Shown here piece by piece: positions 34,743-44,479 of a stretch of 64,000 bases of DNA (position 1 is the first letter of the stretch; every line of letters starts with the position of its first letter). The notes beneath the pieces were generated by a model. The model did no database searches and was not told the DNA's origin. It saw only the letters and a program-made list of their open reading frames with translations. The stretch is from Bacteroidales bacterium (GTDB lineage: Bacteria > Bacteroidota > Bacteroidia > Bacteroidales > UBA3663). The position numbers were made by a program, and so were the translations under genes. The DNA is taken from the NCBI GenBank assembly GCA_017548545.1, contig JAFYZW010000046.1, positions 1 through 64,000 on the forward strand, written 5' to 3'.

Positions 34743-36608
34743 CTACATCCTTTCGGGAACCTCGATGCCGAGGAGATCCATGGCTGTCTTGATGACACGG
34801 GCCACGCAGGTGCTGAGGACGAGACGGAACTGGCGCTTGCGGGCATCCTCCTCTTTGAGAATGGAGGTGTCGTGATAGAACTGGTTGTACTCCTTGGCGA
34901 GGTCGTAGGTGTAGTTGGCGATGAGCGCGGGGGAGTAGTCGGTGCCGGCACGCTTGACGACCTGTTCGAAGTCGAGCAGCTTCTGGACGAGGGTCTGCTC
35001 CTTTTCGGAAATCTCGACACCTTCGAGACCCTCGCCGGTAAGCTCTTCGGGAGCAGCCTTGCGGAGCACCGACTTGATGCGGGCGTGGGTGTATTGGATG
35101 AAGGGGCCGGTGTTGCCGTTGAAGTCGATTGACTCGGCGGGATTGAACACCATGTTGTTGACAGGATTGACCTTGAGGAGGAAATACTTGAGCGCACCGA
35201 GGCCGATGATGCGATAGACGTTCTGCTTCTCCTCATCGCTCAGGTCGGCCAGTCGCTCGGAGCTTGCCTCACGTGCATCGTCGATCATGGCGGCCATCAG
35301 GTCGTCGGCATCCACGACGGTGCCTTCACGGCTCTTCATCTTGCCGTTGGGCAGCTCGACCATGCCGTAGGAGAAATGCACGAGGTCCTTGCCCCACTTG
35401 AAGCCGAGGCGGTCGAGGAGGAGCGAAAGAACCTGGAAGTGGTAGTTCTGCTCGTTGCCCACCACGTAGATCATCTTGTCGATGGGGTAGTCCTGATAAC
35501 GGAGTTTGGCCGTGCCGATGTCCTGCGTCATATAGACCGAGGTGCCGTCCTTGCGGAGCAGGAGCTTCTGGTCGAGACCTTCGGCAGTGAAGTCGGCCCA
35601 AACGGAACCATCAGCCTTGCGGAAGAAGAGTCCCTTATCGAGACCATCGAGCACAAGTTCCTTGCCTTCGAGGTAGGTGTTCGATTCGTAGTAAATCTTG
35701 TCGAAGCTTACGCCCATCATGCGATAGGTCTCGTCGAAACCGGCATAGACCCATTCGTTCATCTTGGCCCAAAGCGCACGCACCTCGGGGTCGCCGGCCT
35801 CCCACTTGCGGAGCATTTCGCGTGCCTCCTTCATCAACGTGGATTTCATTTCGGCCACGGCTTTGCGTGTTTCGGCGGTACGCTCCTCATCTTCGGGCAA
35901 AGTGCCGTCGGGCAGTTGGTCCTTGAAGACGTGGATGCCTTGAATCTCGGGGTCGTTGGCGAGCAGGTCCTTGAGTTCGGCCTTGTAATGCTTGTCGAAA
36001 GCCACATAGCAGTCGCCGATCAGATGGTCGCCCTTCTTGCCCGTGCTTTCGGGTGTGGCGCCATCGAACCACTTCTGCCATGCCAGCATCGACTTGCAGA
36101 TATGGATGCCGCGGTCGTTGACGATATTGGTCTTCACCACCTTGTTGCCGCAAGCTGCCACAATCTTCGAGAGCGACCAGCCGAGCAGGATGTTGCGCAG
36201 ATGGCCAAGGTGAAGGGGCTTGTTGGTGTTGGGCGAGGAATATTCGATCATCACGAGCGGCGCATTTTCGCCGACGGGCTGTATGCCGTAGTTCTCCTTG
36301 CTGTAGATGCCCTGAAGCTTCTCGACCCACGAACCAGCGTTGATGCTGAGATTGAGGAAGCCCTTGATGACGTTATATTTGGCGACGAGTGGCTCGTTTT
36401 CGACCAACCATTGGCCGATGGCCTGCCCAAGTTGCTCAGGATTGCGGACGGGTGTCTGCTTCATGAAGGGGAAAACCATGAGGGTAAGATGCCCTTCGAA
36501 CTCCTTGCGGGTGGGGCTCAATTGAACCTGCTTATCGGCAAGTTCGATATCGTAAAGTGACTTGACTGCTGCCTTGATGGCGGTCGATAATTGCTGTTCG
36601 ATTTCCAT
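34743..36608 (-). CDS. argS: Arginyl-tRNA synthetase
   Basis: ArgRS charges tRNA-Arg. The 621-residue class I synthetase has the HIGH-type motif in NKPLHLGHLRN (about residues 129-139) and the KMSKS-equivalent NGKMKSREGTVV. It also has the N-terminal Add1 tRNA-binding domain and the C-terminal anticodon-binding DALR domain ending in MDLLGIEVPERM. It is slightly longer than most. It is monocistronic, with its own TATCTTTG promoter and a strong hairpin after the stop. Confidence 0.97.
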   Translation of the reverse strand: MEIEQQLSTAIKAAVKSLYDIELADKQVQLSPTRKEFEGHLTLMVFPFMKQTPVRNPEQLGQAIGQWLVENEPLVAKYNVIKGFLNLSINAGSWVEKLQGIYSKENYGIQPVGENAPLVMIEYSSPNTNKPLHLGHLRNILLGWSLSKIVAACGNKVVKTNIVNDRGIHICKSMLAWQKWFDGATPESTGKKGDHLIGDCYVAFDKHYKAELKDLLANDPEIQGIHVFKDQLPDGTLPEDEERTAETRKAVAEMKSTLMKEAREMLRKWEAGDPEVRALWAKMNEWVYAGFDETYRMMGVSFDKIYYESNTYLEGKELVLDGLDKGLFFRKADGSVWADFTAEGLDQKLLLRKDGTSVYMTQDIGTAKLRYQDYPIDKMIYVVGNEQNYHFQVLSLLLDRLGFKWGKDLVHFSYGMVELPNGKMKSREGTVVDADDLMAAMIDDAREASSERLADLSDEEKQNVYRIIGLGALKYFLLKVNPVNNMVFNPAESIDFNGNTGPFIQYTHARIKSVLRKAAPEELTGEGLEGVEISEKEQTLVQKLLDFEQVVKRAGTDYSPALIANYTYDLAKEYNQFYHDTSILKEEDARKRQFRLVLSTCVARVIKTAMDLLGIEVPERM

Positions 36609-36628
36609 ATTCAGTTATTATTTTTCGG

Positions 36629-36636
36629 CAAAGATA
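36629..36636 (-). promoter_or_regulatory. -7 promoter element of argS
   Basis: The minus-strand reading is TATCTTTG followed by CCG, about 21 bases before the argS ATG at 36608. The plus-strand element at 36700 diverges from it. Confidence 0.72.
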
Positions 36637-36699
36637 ACGAATTTTTTGAGAAGAAGACACATTTTAAATAAAAAAAGCGGGCATATCAGTTTTTTTTAT

Positions 36700-36707
36700 T
36701 ATCTTTG
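36700..36707 (+). promoter_or_regulatory. -7 promoter element of the Fe-S factor / lpxH operon
   Basis: TATCTTTG followed by CGGCC matches the consensus. An in-frame ATG at 36705 lies inside it, so translation must start at the ATG at 36729. Confidence 0.72.
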
Positions 36708-36728
36708 CGGCCGAAAATTATAGTAAAT

Positions 36729-37049
36729 ATGACAGAAAACGAAGTTTTAGAAATACAAAAACAGGTTGTTGACGTGTGCAAACTGGTCTATGACCCTGAG
36801 ATACCCGTGAACATCTATGACCTCGGCCTCATTTATGGCGTCGAGGTGGAGGAGGGCGGCCACGTACACATCAAAATGACGCTGACGGCTCCCACCTGCC
36901 CCGAGGGCGATTTCCTGATGGAGGATCTGCGCATGAAGGTGGAGGGCCTGCGCGAGGTGTTGTCGTGCGAAGTCGAGCTGACCTTCGAGCCCGAGTGGAA
37001 CCAGGATATGATGACTGAGGAAGCCAAGCTCGAACTGGGGATGTTGTAA
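36729..37049 (+). CDS. MIP18/DUF59 metal-sulfur cluster assembly factor
   Basis: The 106-residue protein belongs to the SufT/PaaD/MIP18 family that helps mature iron-sulfur proteins. The family pattern is clear: YDPEIPVNIYDLGLIYGV, then LTAPTCPEGDFL with the conserved reactive Cys (near residue 57). There are no suf genes nearby. The start at 36729 (MTENEVLE) is fixed by the promoter at 36700. Its TAA stop is in the same frame as the following lpxH gene, 18 bases before that gene's first possible start. Confidence 0.92.
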   Translation: MTENEVLEIQKQVVDVCKLVYDPEIPVNIYDLGLIYGVEVEEGGHVHIKMTLTAPTCPEGDFLMEDLRMKVEGLREVLSCEVELTFEPEWNQDMMTEEAKLELGML

Positions 37050-37067
37050 TGGTTCATTTTCACGAAT

Positions 37068-37874
37068 TTGAGAATAATTGTGGGAAAGATATATTTCATC
37101 AGCGACTGCCACTTGGGCGCGGGCACTCTCGAGAACCCGATGGATTACGAACGGAGGGTAGTGCGGTTCCTCGATGCCATCGAGGATGACTGCGAAGAGC
37201 TCATCCTGCTGGGCGACATCATCGACTATTGGTTTGAGTTCAAGGAGGTGGTGCCCAGAGGTTTCACCCGCTTCCTGGGCAAGCTTGGCATGATGGCCGA
37301 CAAGGGTATCAAGATACACTGGTTCACGGGCAATCACGACATCTGGATCTTCGACTATCTGCCTGAGGAGATCGGCTGCACCCTGCATACGGGGCCCGAG
37401 CTGTTTGAACGGCGCGGACGCAAGCTCTATCTGGCGCATGGCGACGGCCTCGGTGAGGACTCGAAGGCGCTTCAATTCATGACGGGCTTCTTCCACAATC
37501 GGATTTGTCAGAAGATGTACCGCTGGATTCATCCTGACCTTTCGACCGCCTTTGCGCACTGGTGGAGCCGCAAGAGCCGATTGTCGGGCAATGAGTTCCC
37601 CGATTATATGGGCGAAGACAAGGAACACCTTGTTCAGTTCGCCAAGAAGAGAATCAAGGAGGGCTTCGAACCCGATTACTTCATCTTTGGTCATCGCCAT
37701 ATCATGCTCGATTTGATGCTGAACCACAAGAGCCGTTTGATGATTCTTGGAGATTGGATCACGCATTTCTCCTATGCAGTGATGGACGAGAACGGCGACA
37801 TGATGCTCGACCAATTCGAATATGGCGAGGTGGAGGAGGAGACACGCGACGGCGTGAGCATCGCGATAATGTGA
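37068..37874 (+). CDS. lpxH: UDP-2,3-diacylglucosamine diphosphatase
   Basis: LpxH cleaves UDP-2,3-diacylglucosamine to lipid X in lipid A synthesis. The calcineurin-like metal motifs are all present: SDCHLG, GDIIDYW, GNHD, HGDG and GHRH. There is no ATG: the in-frame codons after the preceding stop offer TTG at 37068 or GTG at 37080, the latter giving VGKIYFISDCHLG. The product has 264-268 residues, a little longer than the E. coli enzyme. It is followed 1 base later by a nucleotidyltransferase gene. Confidence 0.9.
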   Translation: MRIIVGKIYFISDCHLGAGTLENPMDYERRVVRFLDAIEDDCEELILLGDIIDYWFEFKEVVPRGFTRFLGKLGMMADKGIKIHWFTGNHDIWIFDYLPEEIGCTLHTGPELFERRGRKLYLAHGDGLGEDSKALQFMTGFFHNRICQKMYRWIHPDLSTAFAHWWSRKSRLSGNEFPDYMGEDKEHLVQFAKKRIKEGFEPDYFIFGHRHIMLDLMLNHKSRLMILGDWITHFSYAVMDENGDMMLDQFEYGEVEEETRDGVSIAIM

Positions 37875-37875
37875 T

Positions 37876-38607
37876 ATGAATGCAATGATATTTGCAGCGG
37901 GCCTCGGCACAAGACTGAGACCGCTGACCGACGATAGGCCGAAGGCGCTGGTAGAGGTGAACGGCATGACCTTGCTGGAGCACAACATCACCAAGCTGAA
38001 AGACGCAGGCTTCGACCATCTGGTGGTGAACGTCCATCACTTCGGCGAGCAGATCATCAGCTTCCTCGATGCACACAATAATTTCGGCATCGACATCAAG
38101 GTGAGCGACGAACGCCAGATGCTGCTCGATACCGGCGGAGGTCTCAAGCGCGCTTTCCCATTGTTCTCCGAGCCCGGCCCCATCCTGGTGCATAACGTCG
38201 ATATCATCTCGGACATCGACTTGAACGAACTCTACCGGAAGCATGTGAGCAACGTCGGCAAAACGCAGGGGCTGGGTGCCACCCTTGCCATCCACGAGCG
38301 TACAACCTCGCGCTATCTGATGTTTGATGACCAGAAGCACCTCTGCGGATGGACCAACGTCAAGACCGGCGAGGTGAAGGGTATGGTGGGAGAGATGTTC
38401 GCCTACGCGGGAATACAGGTCATCGACCCGAACCTCTTCCCCTACCTGAGCGCGAAAGAAGAGAATACCTTCCCCATCATCGGTTTCTATCTGGACATCT
38501 GCCAAAGCATAGCTCTCGCCGGCGCAAACGTCTTCGGGAAAGCATGGGTTGATTGCGGCAAGCCCGAAGCCCTGGAAAAGGCCGCCCGATTGTTAGAAAA
38601 TTCCTAA
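37876..38607 (+). CDS. Sugar-1-phosphate nucleotidyltransferase (MurU-like)
   Basis: The 243-residue protein has the NTP-transferase signature MIFAAGLGTRLRPLTDDRPKAL, a GGGLKRAFPLF substrate segment and the metal-binding HNVDIISDID. Its size and motifs are closest to the MurNAc-1-phosphate uridylyltransferase group, which recycles cell-wall sugar. Other sugar substrates are possible. It starts 1 base after the lpxH stop, so the two are almost certainly co-translated. It lacks the C-terminal hexapeptide-repeat domain of GlmU. Confidence 0.85.
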   Translation: MNAMIFAAGLGTRLRPLTDDRPKALVEVNGMTLLEHNITKLKDAGFDHLVVNVHHFGEQIISFLDAHNNFGIDIKVSDERQMLLDTGGGLKRAFPLFSEPGPILVHNVDIISDIDLNELYRKHVSNVGKTQGLGATLAIHERTTSRYLMFDDQKHLCGWTNVKTGEVKGMVGEMFAYAGIQVIDPNLFPYLSAKEENTFPIIGFYLDICQSIALAGANVFGKAWVDCGKPEALEKAARLLENS

Positions 38608-38622
38608 CTCAAAGGTTTTCAA

Positions 38623-38630
38623 TATCTTTG
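38623..38630 (+). promoter_or_regulatory. Possible -7 promoter element before the DUF5686 gene
   Basis: TATCTTTG lies only 9 bases before the ATG at 38639. If it is used, the transcript would be nearly leaderless. A -33 element at normal spacing is not evident, so read-through from the upstream operon is an alternative. Confidence 0.45.
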
Positions 38631-38638
38631 TCATTATA

Positions 38639-41239
38639 ATGAAGCAAGTAATACGTCATTTACATCTTTTCGTATTCATCCTCCTCCTGTGGGAGACGAT
38701 GCCTGCAACCTTAATTGCACAAAGCAAAACGCCGACACGTATCACGGTGCAGGGCACGGTTTTGGACAGCATCACCGGTTTGCCCCTCGACTTCGTGAAC
38801 ATTGCCGAGAAAGGTACCACCAACGGCACGATCACCAATACACAGGGCGACTTCCAGATGCTAGCCCGTCCAGGAAGCATCATCCAGTTCAGCTATCTCG
38901 GCTATGACACCAAGACGATAGTGGCCGGCAACCGCCGCATGAACGTGACCATCAAAATGGTTTCGCAGGACGTGCAACTGAGCGAGGTGGTGGTGAAACC
39001 CAAGCGCGAACGCTATCGCCGCAAGGAGAACCCTGCCGTGATCCTGATACGCAACGTCATCGACCACAAGAACGATAATTCGCCCAAGAGCAACGACTTC
39101 TTCAGCGAAACCCGCTACGACAACATGACCTATTCGCTGAACAACTTCAGCGACAGCCACTTGGAACGATGGAAGAAGAAGTTCAAATTCATCGAAAACT
39201 ATATCGACACAGCCATCGTGACGGGTACGCCCGTGCTGCCCGTTTCGACCGACGAGCGCGTCGAGAAGCATTACTGGAGGAACGCCGGCAACCTCAACCG
39301 CACCGTCACCGAGGCCGAATTGCACGCCGGTATGGACGACATGATGCCTGAACAGCTGGTGGCCCTCCTCAAGACGGAAGTATTCCCCGAGATGGACCTC
39401 AACGAAGACAACATCTACCTCTATCGCAAGAAGTTCGTTTCGCCCGTCTCGTCGTTCGGCCCTACGTTCTACAAGTACTACATCCTCGACACACTCAAGC
39501 TCGATGACGGCCTCGATTACATCGACCTAGGCTTTGCCCCCGCCATGCCGCAATCGTTCGGCTTCGTCGGTCACCTGTACGTCAGCCTCGACAGCACCTA
39601 TTGGGTGAAGCGCGCCGAACTGAATATCCCACCCGACATCAACCTCAACTTCGTGCGCAATCTGCATGTGGAATTCGAAAACGGACGGTTGCCCGACAGC
39701 ACGCGTGTCGTTCTGGGCAAGAGCTTCTATTCGGAGTTGAACGTGACGGCAGGTTCGCTGGGTCTCTATGCCCAACGCATGATACGCTACAGCGACTTCA
39801 GCGACGCTCCGCTCGACAAGGCAATCTTCGGCGCCGCGCCCAAGAGCGATTCGCCCCAACTGGCCTTCAATTCGACCGACTTGAAGTATTGGGATGCCCA
39901 TCGACCCACAACGGGTTATAATCCCGACAAGTCGGTTCTCGCCATGATGAACCAGATGCGCACCGTACCTTTCTACAAATATGGCGAAAAGGTTTTGACC
40001 TGGCTCTTCAAGGGCTTTGTACCCATCGACGACAAGATTGAGGAGCGCGCCAAGTTCCTCTATGGCCCCATCAACACCTCCGTATCGTGGAACAGCCTCG
40101 AACACATCCGTCTTCGTGTGGGCGGCATCACCACGGCTAATCTCAACCATCACCTCTTCGGATCGGGATACGCCGTCTATGCCATCGAAGACCACAAGTG
40201 GAAATACGATGCGGCTCTCGAGTATTCGTTCCGCCGCAAAAAGAGGTACGCCAACGAGTTCCCCATTCATTCGCTCAAGTTCGAAAGCACCTATGACTCG
40301 AAGGAACTGGGCCTCGTACTAGAAACAAACCGCGACAACTTCGTCACCTCGTTCCGCAAGGCCGACCAGCCGAAGTTCATCTACGTACGGAGCAATTCGC
40401 TGCTCTACACGCTAGAATTCTGGAATCATGTTAGCCTAAAACTTAAGGCCGATATGCGTCGTGAGTACCAGACACGCCTCGGCAAGTTTGAACTTGCTGG
40501 TACAGGATTGGAGCAGGAATACTACGATCTTGCTATGGCCACCGCCTCACTGCGATGGGCACCCCATGAGGCCTTTGCTGAAAACAAGACTTCGCGTGTA
40601 CGTGTTGATCATCGTCACCCAGTCTTCGAACTGACACATAAGATGGCCAGTAGCGGATTCATGGGTACTGACTTCGACTATCAGGCTACTGAATTCTCGT
40701 TCGAGAAGCGTTTCTGGCTCAACGTGCTCGGTCACGCCACCGTTAACATCGACCTTGGCAAGATTTGGACAGGGGACACACCCTATACGCTGCTCTATAT
40801 GCCTAACGCCAACACTGGCTATACCATTCAGCTCGGCGCGTTCTCGCAACTCCAGTCGATGGAGTTCGTTTACGACCAGTATGCCCATTGGAACGTGGCT
40901 TGGCGCATGCTCGGCCTGATGTTCAACAACATCCCCTACGTGTGTCACCTGAAGTGGCGTGAGGTTGTGACCTTCCGTGGCGTCTATGGAAACCTCTCGG
41001 AGAAGAATGACCCTGATGCGCTCAATCCCGACGGCACGCTGATGAACCCCAACCTCTTCCGCCTGCCCAGCAACGGCACCGTCTATCGCCTTGGCAACAC
41101 GCCTTACATGGAGGTGGCTTTCGGCCTCGAAAACATCTTCAAAGTGTTGAGAATAGAGTACATACGTCGTCTGACCTACCTCGACCATCCGGGCATCCGA
41201 AAGAATGGCGCACAGGCCACTATCGTGCTGAGTTTCTAA
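38639..41239 (+). CDS. DUF5686 outer-membrane protein with carboxypeptidase-like domain
   Basis: The product has 866 residues. A signal peptide (HLFVFILLLWETMPATLIAQ) is followed by a CarboxypepD_reg-like beta domain (ITVQGTVLDSITGLPLDFVNIAEKGTTNGTI, residues about 34-110). Then comes a long DUF5686 region that ends in beta-barrel strands and a terminal aromatic residue (GAQATIVLSF), as in outer-membrane proteins. The family lies in the outer membrane of Bacteroidota and has no known function. The lipid A and nucleotide-sugar neighbours are in line with an envelope role. Confidence 0.88.
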   Translation: MKQVIRHLHLFVFILLLWETMPATLIAQSKTPTRITVQGTVLDSITGLPLDFVNIAEKGTTNGTITNTQGDFQMLARPGSIIQFSYLGYDTKTIVAGNRRMNVTIKMVSQDVQLSEVVVKPKRERYRRKENPAVILIRNVIDHKNDNSPKSNDFFSETRYDNMTYSLNNFSDSHLERWKKKFKFIENYIDTAIVTGTPVLPVSTDERVEKHYWRNAGNLNRTVTEAELHAGMDDMMPEQLVALLKTEVFPEMDLNEDNIYLYRKKFVSPVSSFGPTFYKYYILDTLKLDDGLDYIDLGFAPAMPQSFGFVGHLYVSLDSTYWVKRAELNIPPDINLNFVRNLHVEFENGRLPDSTRVVLGKSFYSELNVTAGSLGLYAQRMIRYSDFSDAPLDKAIFGAAPKSDSPQLAFNSTDLKYWDAHRPTTGYNPDKSVLAMMNQMRTVPFYKYGEKVLTWLFKGFVPIDDKIEERAKFLYGPINTSVSWNSLEHIRLRVGGITTANLNHHLFGSGYAVYAIEDHKWKYDAALEYSFRRKKRYANEFPIHSLKFESTYDSKELGLVLETNRDNFVTSFRKADQPKFIYVRSNSLLYTLEFWNHVSLKLKADMRREYQTRLGKFELAGTGLEQEYYDLAMATASLRWAPHEAFAENKTSRVRVDHRHPVFELTHKMASSGFMGTDFDYQATEFSFEKRFWLNVLGHATVNIDLGKIWTGDTPYTLLYMPNANTGYTIQLGAFSQLQSMEFVYDQYAHWNVAWRMLGLMFNNIPYVCHLKWREVVTFRGVYGNLSEKNDPDALNPDGTLMNPNLFRLPSNGTVYRLGNTPYMEVAFGLENIFKVLRIEYIRRLTYLDHPGIRKNGAQATIVLSF

Positions 41240-41258
41240 CAAGTTAAGAAAGATTCTG

Positions 41259-42359
41259 ATGTCAAAAACAGCAGTTATCATACTCAATTGGAACGGCGAA
41301 CAGAAAGGCCTGCTGCGACGTTACCTGCCTTCGGTGGTCAAGAACACGCCTGAGGAACTTGCCGAGGTGGTGGTGGCCGACAACGGATCGACCGACAAGA
41401 GCCTCAAGCTTCTGGGGGATGAGTTTCCTTCGGTGAAAGTCATCAAGCTCGACAAGAACTTTGGCTTTGCTGAAGGCTACAACCAAGCCATCGACATCAT
41501 CACGGTGCTCAAGCAGGAAGAACGGCGGAGCCCCACAGGCAACGTCTTTGAGGTACACCGAATGGATTCGCCCGACTATGCCATCCTGCTCAACGACGAC
41601 GTGAAGGTGACCGAAGGTTGGCTCGAACCGATGATCCGCTATATGGACAGTCATCCGAATTGCGCAGCCCTGCAACCCAAAATTCTCAAGGACGGCGACG
41701 AGAAGATGTTCGAATATGCAGGCGCTTGCGGCGGATACCTCGACAACCTTTGCTTCCCCTATTGCCGTGGCCGTATCTTCGACACGGTGGAGGAGGACAC
41801 AGGGCAATATGACCTGCCCGACGGCCAGGCGTGGCCCGTGATGTGGGCTTCGGGAGCGTGCCTTATGATACGAACAGAACTCTATATGAAAGCTGGCGGC
41901 TTGGATCGACGCTTCTATGCTCACATGGAAGAGATTGACCTTTGTTGGAGACTCCGTCGTATGGGTTACGACATCGCTTGCGTAACCCAGTCGAAAGTGT
42001 ATCATCTGGGAGGTGCCAGCTTGCCGCAAGGCAATCCGAAAAAGACTAAACTCAATTTTCGCAACAGCATAGTGATGATGTGGAAGAATTTGCCTTCCGA
42101 CCGCTACCGTCATCTCATCCGACGACGCAAGTTGCTCGATGGAGTAGCGGCTGCCAACTTCCTCCGACGTGGAGAGTTCCGAAACTTCAAAGCCGTATAT
42201 GACGCTCACCGCGAAGCTGAGCAGATGATTGAGAGTCAATACACTGTAGGCGAACTTGTGGGTTTCGGAACGGCCAAGAGCTTCCTGCAGCAGCAGTTCA
42301 GCATCGTTTGGAAATACTACAAGAAAGGAATCAAGAAATACAGCGACCTTGGACTTTGA
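41259..42359 (+). CDS. Glycosyltransferase family 2
   Basis: The 366-residue GT-A protein begins TAVIILNWNGEQ. VVVADNGSTDKS gives the nucleotide-binding Asp, and YAILLNDDVKV contains the DxD-type metal site. EEIDLCWRLRRMGYDIACV is the family's C-terminal acid region. It resembles rhamnosyl-type transferases. The donor and acceptor are unknown. It lies 19 bases after the DUF5686 gene and 11 bases before the protease gene. Its C-terminal 60 residues are basic (WKYYKKGIKKY), possibly for membrane association. Confidence 0.92.
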   Translation: MSKTAVIILNWNGEQKGLLRRYLPSVVKNTPEELAEVVVADNGSTDKSLKLLGDEFPSVKVIKLDKNFGFAEGYNQAIDIITVLKQEERRSPTGNVFEVHRMDSPDYAILLNDDVKVTEGWLEPMIRYMDSHPNCAALQPKILKDGDEKMFEYAGACGGYLDNLCFPYCRGRIFDTVEEDTGQYDLPDGQAWPVMWASGACLMIRTELYMKAGGLDRRFYAHMEEIDLCWRLRRMGYDIACVTQSKVYHLGGASLPQGNPKKTKLNFRNSIVMMWKNLPSDRYRHLIRRRKLLDGVAAANFLRRGEFRNFKAVYDAHREAEQMIESQYTVGELVGFGTAKSFLQQQFSIVWKYYKKGIKKYSDLGL

Positions 42360-42370
42360 GAAAACTATTT

Positions 42371-44479
42371 ATGAAAAGACTATTAACGATTCTGATGTTG
42401 TGCACCATCGTCCTGACAGCGATGGCACAAGTGAAACTCACTCCTCAAGCTCAGTTGAAAATCGCTCAACACAAGGCAAGAGCAGAGAAGGTGAGCCATG
42501 GCAAAACCATGGTTCCCGCCAAGCAATCCATGAGATTAGTGGTGAAAGTGGCCGAGCAGAACGCACGCGAAACCTACGCCCAGCTTCGTGAGGCTGGTGC
42601 CACGATTCAAGGCAAAATCGGCCAGCAAGCCATCATCAACATTCCAGCCGACCAAGTGGATGCCCTCAGCAAGATAGAGGGAGTGGTACGCATCGACAAC
42701 GGCCACAAGGGCAAATGGAAGACCGACGTGACGCGCCGTGAGACGGGTATCAACCTTATCAACGGCACCTCTGCCACCATTGAGACACCCTATACGGGGC
42801 GTGGTGTCTCCGTCTGTGTATTCGACGGCGGCATAGACTTCCAGCACCCAGCGTTCAAGGATGCCGATGGAAACACGCGCATCAAATGTGTCTTCTTGAT
42901 TGGAGACTACAACGGCAACAAGTTCACCATCGAAGACCCTGAGGCCGGCACGATCGAATTCCCAGGCTCCGTTTATGACACTCCCGAACTCATTGCCACC
43001 CTGACCACCGATGCCCCCGATGAGTATCATGGCACGCATACCGCAGGCATTGCCGCAGGCTCCCTCACGCCTATGGGATTCGGCGGCATGGCGCCCGAGG
43101 CCGATATCGTATTTATCGGCATTAACGAAGAAGTTGATGAAGAGGAGTTGGCCGAGTATATTGACGATGAGAACGATGTCATGGAACTCGTCCTCGCCTT
43201 TGCTACGGCTTACGCTCAGAAGAGTGGTCAACCACTGGTGTTCAGCGGCAGCCTCAACAGCCATAGTGGTCGGCACAACGGTACGGGAACCGTGCCCGAA
43301 GCCATTCAGGCTGCATCAAACACCATCATTCCCGTCTTTTCAGCTGGCAACGAGGGCGGCTATCCCATCCATCTTTATCGACAATTCACCGAAAACAGCT
43401 CTTCGTTCAAGACCCTTCTGGCACTCATTCAGGATGAGAACGGCGACTATGTCATCACTGACGATGCAGTTGGCTACACCCGCTGCGGCGAGCGTGTGAG
43501 CGTTAAGGTCAGCCTGCTCACCGTCAATCAGTTTTCAGGTAGGCTCCGCGAGGTGTGGAGCAGCGAAGAATGCGTGGCAACCTTGGGCGGCGAGACACAG
43601 TATATCACTCTCAACGATGGCGACGACGCCACCCTGTCGTCCTATTTCAGCGGCGAGGTGGGTCTCATCGCCTGTGACAACGGCGACGGCACGCTGAGCA
43701 TCGCTACTTATACCGATGGCACATTCAAGAGCCTTTGCCTCTTCATGCTCACCGTTTCCGGCTCAGCCGGCACAGAAATCGACATGTGGGACAACCTCGG
43801 CGGCTTCAATATCTTCGAATTCCCGGGCTACGTCATAGGCGATAGCGAGATGTCGGCAGGCGACTGGACATGCATCCCCGGCGTCATCAGTGTAGGTGCC
43901 TATTGCGCCAATACCGAATACCGCAGCTATGACGGTTCAACACTAGAAGACGAAGAAGAAGAGGAATACACCCTCAACGACTACGCTTGGTTCTCGAGCT
44001 ATGGCACTTCATTCAACGACATCACCCAGCCGGTGGTAAGTGCTCCTGGTGTCAACGTCGTTTCGTCGTGGAGCCACTACTGCTTGTCTCCGAGTGAAAC
44101 CGTACTCGATGAAATGCAATGGCAAGGCTATCCTTATGGAGCCGAGAGCGGCACTTCGATGGCATGTCCCGTGGTGAGCGGCATTGTAGCTTGCTGGTTG
44201 CAAGCGAATCCCAACCTTACCTTGGAAGACGTGAAGGAAGTCATCCGCCAATCATCGGTCAACGACGACTTCACCGCCCACGATCCCATCCGCTGGGGCT
44301 ATGGTAAGATCAATGCCGCCCAAGGCATCGAATACATCCTTTCACATTCAGACCTTAGAGGTATTCATTCGACCCCCGACAATCGCGCCGATGAAATCTT
44401 CGACCTGCAAGGCCGCCGCATAATGTCTCCATCTCACGGCATCTATGTCAAGAACGGACGGAAGTATTTCGTGAGATAA
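42371..44479 (+). CDS. Secreted subtilisin-like (S8) serine protease
   Basis: The 702-residue product has a signal peptide (LLTILMLCTIVLTAMAQ) and a propeptide-like region. The S8 catalytic triad is intact: Asp in VFDGGIDFQHP (about residue 151), His in YHGTHTAGIAAGS (about 221) and Ser in GTSMACPVVSG (about 596). A roughly 300-residue insert lies between His and Ser. The C-terminus has the short tail IFDLQGRRIMSP ... GIYVKNGRKYFVR, seen on many secreted Bacteroidales proteins. The ATG at 42371 was chosen because the longer form has no signal peptide at its N-terminus and overlaps the GT2 gene. Confidence 0.92.
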   Translation: MKRLLTILMLCTIVLTAMAQVKLTPQAQLKIAQHKARAEKVSHGKTMVPAKQSMRLVVKVAEQNARETYAQLREAGATIQGKIGQQAIINIPADQVDALSKIEGVVRIDNGHKGKWKTDVTRRETGINLINGTSATIETPYTGRGVSVCVFDGGIDFQHPAFKDADGNTRIKCVFLIGDYNGNKFTIEDPEAGTIEFPGSVYDTPELIATLTTDAPDEYHGTHTAGIAAGSLTPMGFGGMAPEADIVFIGINEEVDEEELAEYIDDENDVMELVLAFATAYAQKSGQPLVFSGSLNSHSGRHNGTGTVPEAIQAASNTIIPVFSAGNEGGYPIHLYRQFTENSSSFKTLLALIQDENGDYVITDDAVGYTRCGERVSVKVSLLTVNQFSGRLREVWSSEECVATLGGETQYITLNDGDDATLSSYFSGEVGLIACDNGDGTLSIATYTDGTFKSLCLFMLTVSGSAGTEIDMWDNLGGFNIFEFPGYVIGDSEMSAGDWTCIPGVISVGAYCANTEYRSYDGSTLEDEEEEEYTLNDYAWFSSYGTSFNDITQPVVSAPGVNVVSSWSHYCLSPSETVLDEMQWQGYPYGAESGTSMACPVVSGIVACWLQANPNLTLEDVKEVIRQSSVNDDFTAHDPIRWGYGKINAAQGIEYILSHSDLRGIHSTPDNRADEIFDLQGRRIMSPSHGIYVKNGRKYFVR

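Noticed and set aside
35376-36560. 394-codon plus-strand ORF antisense to argS
   Set aside because: It is a shadow of argS on the opposite strand, with no family resemblance, no promoter, and an amino-acid pattern expected from antisense reading of GC-biased codons.
36747-37994. 415-codon minus-strand ORF opposite the Fe-S factor and lpxH genes
   Set aside because: It covers two well-supported genes on the other strand and shows no recognisable motif.
41262-42239. 325-codon minus-strand ORF opposite the GT2 gene
   Set aside because: It is an antisense shadow of the glycosyltransferase reading frame; the His/Val-rich composition is typical of such shadows.
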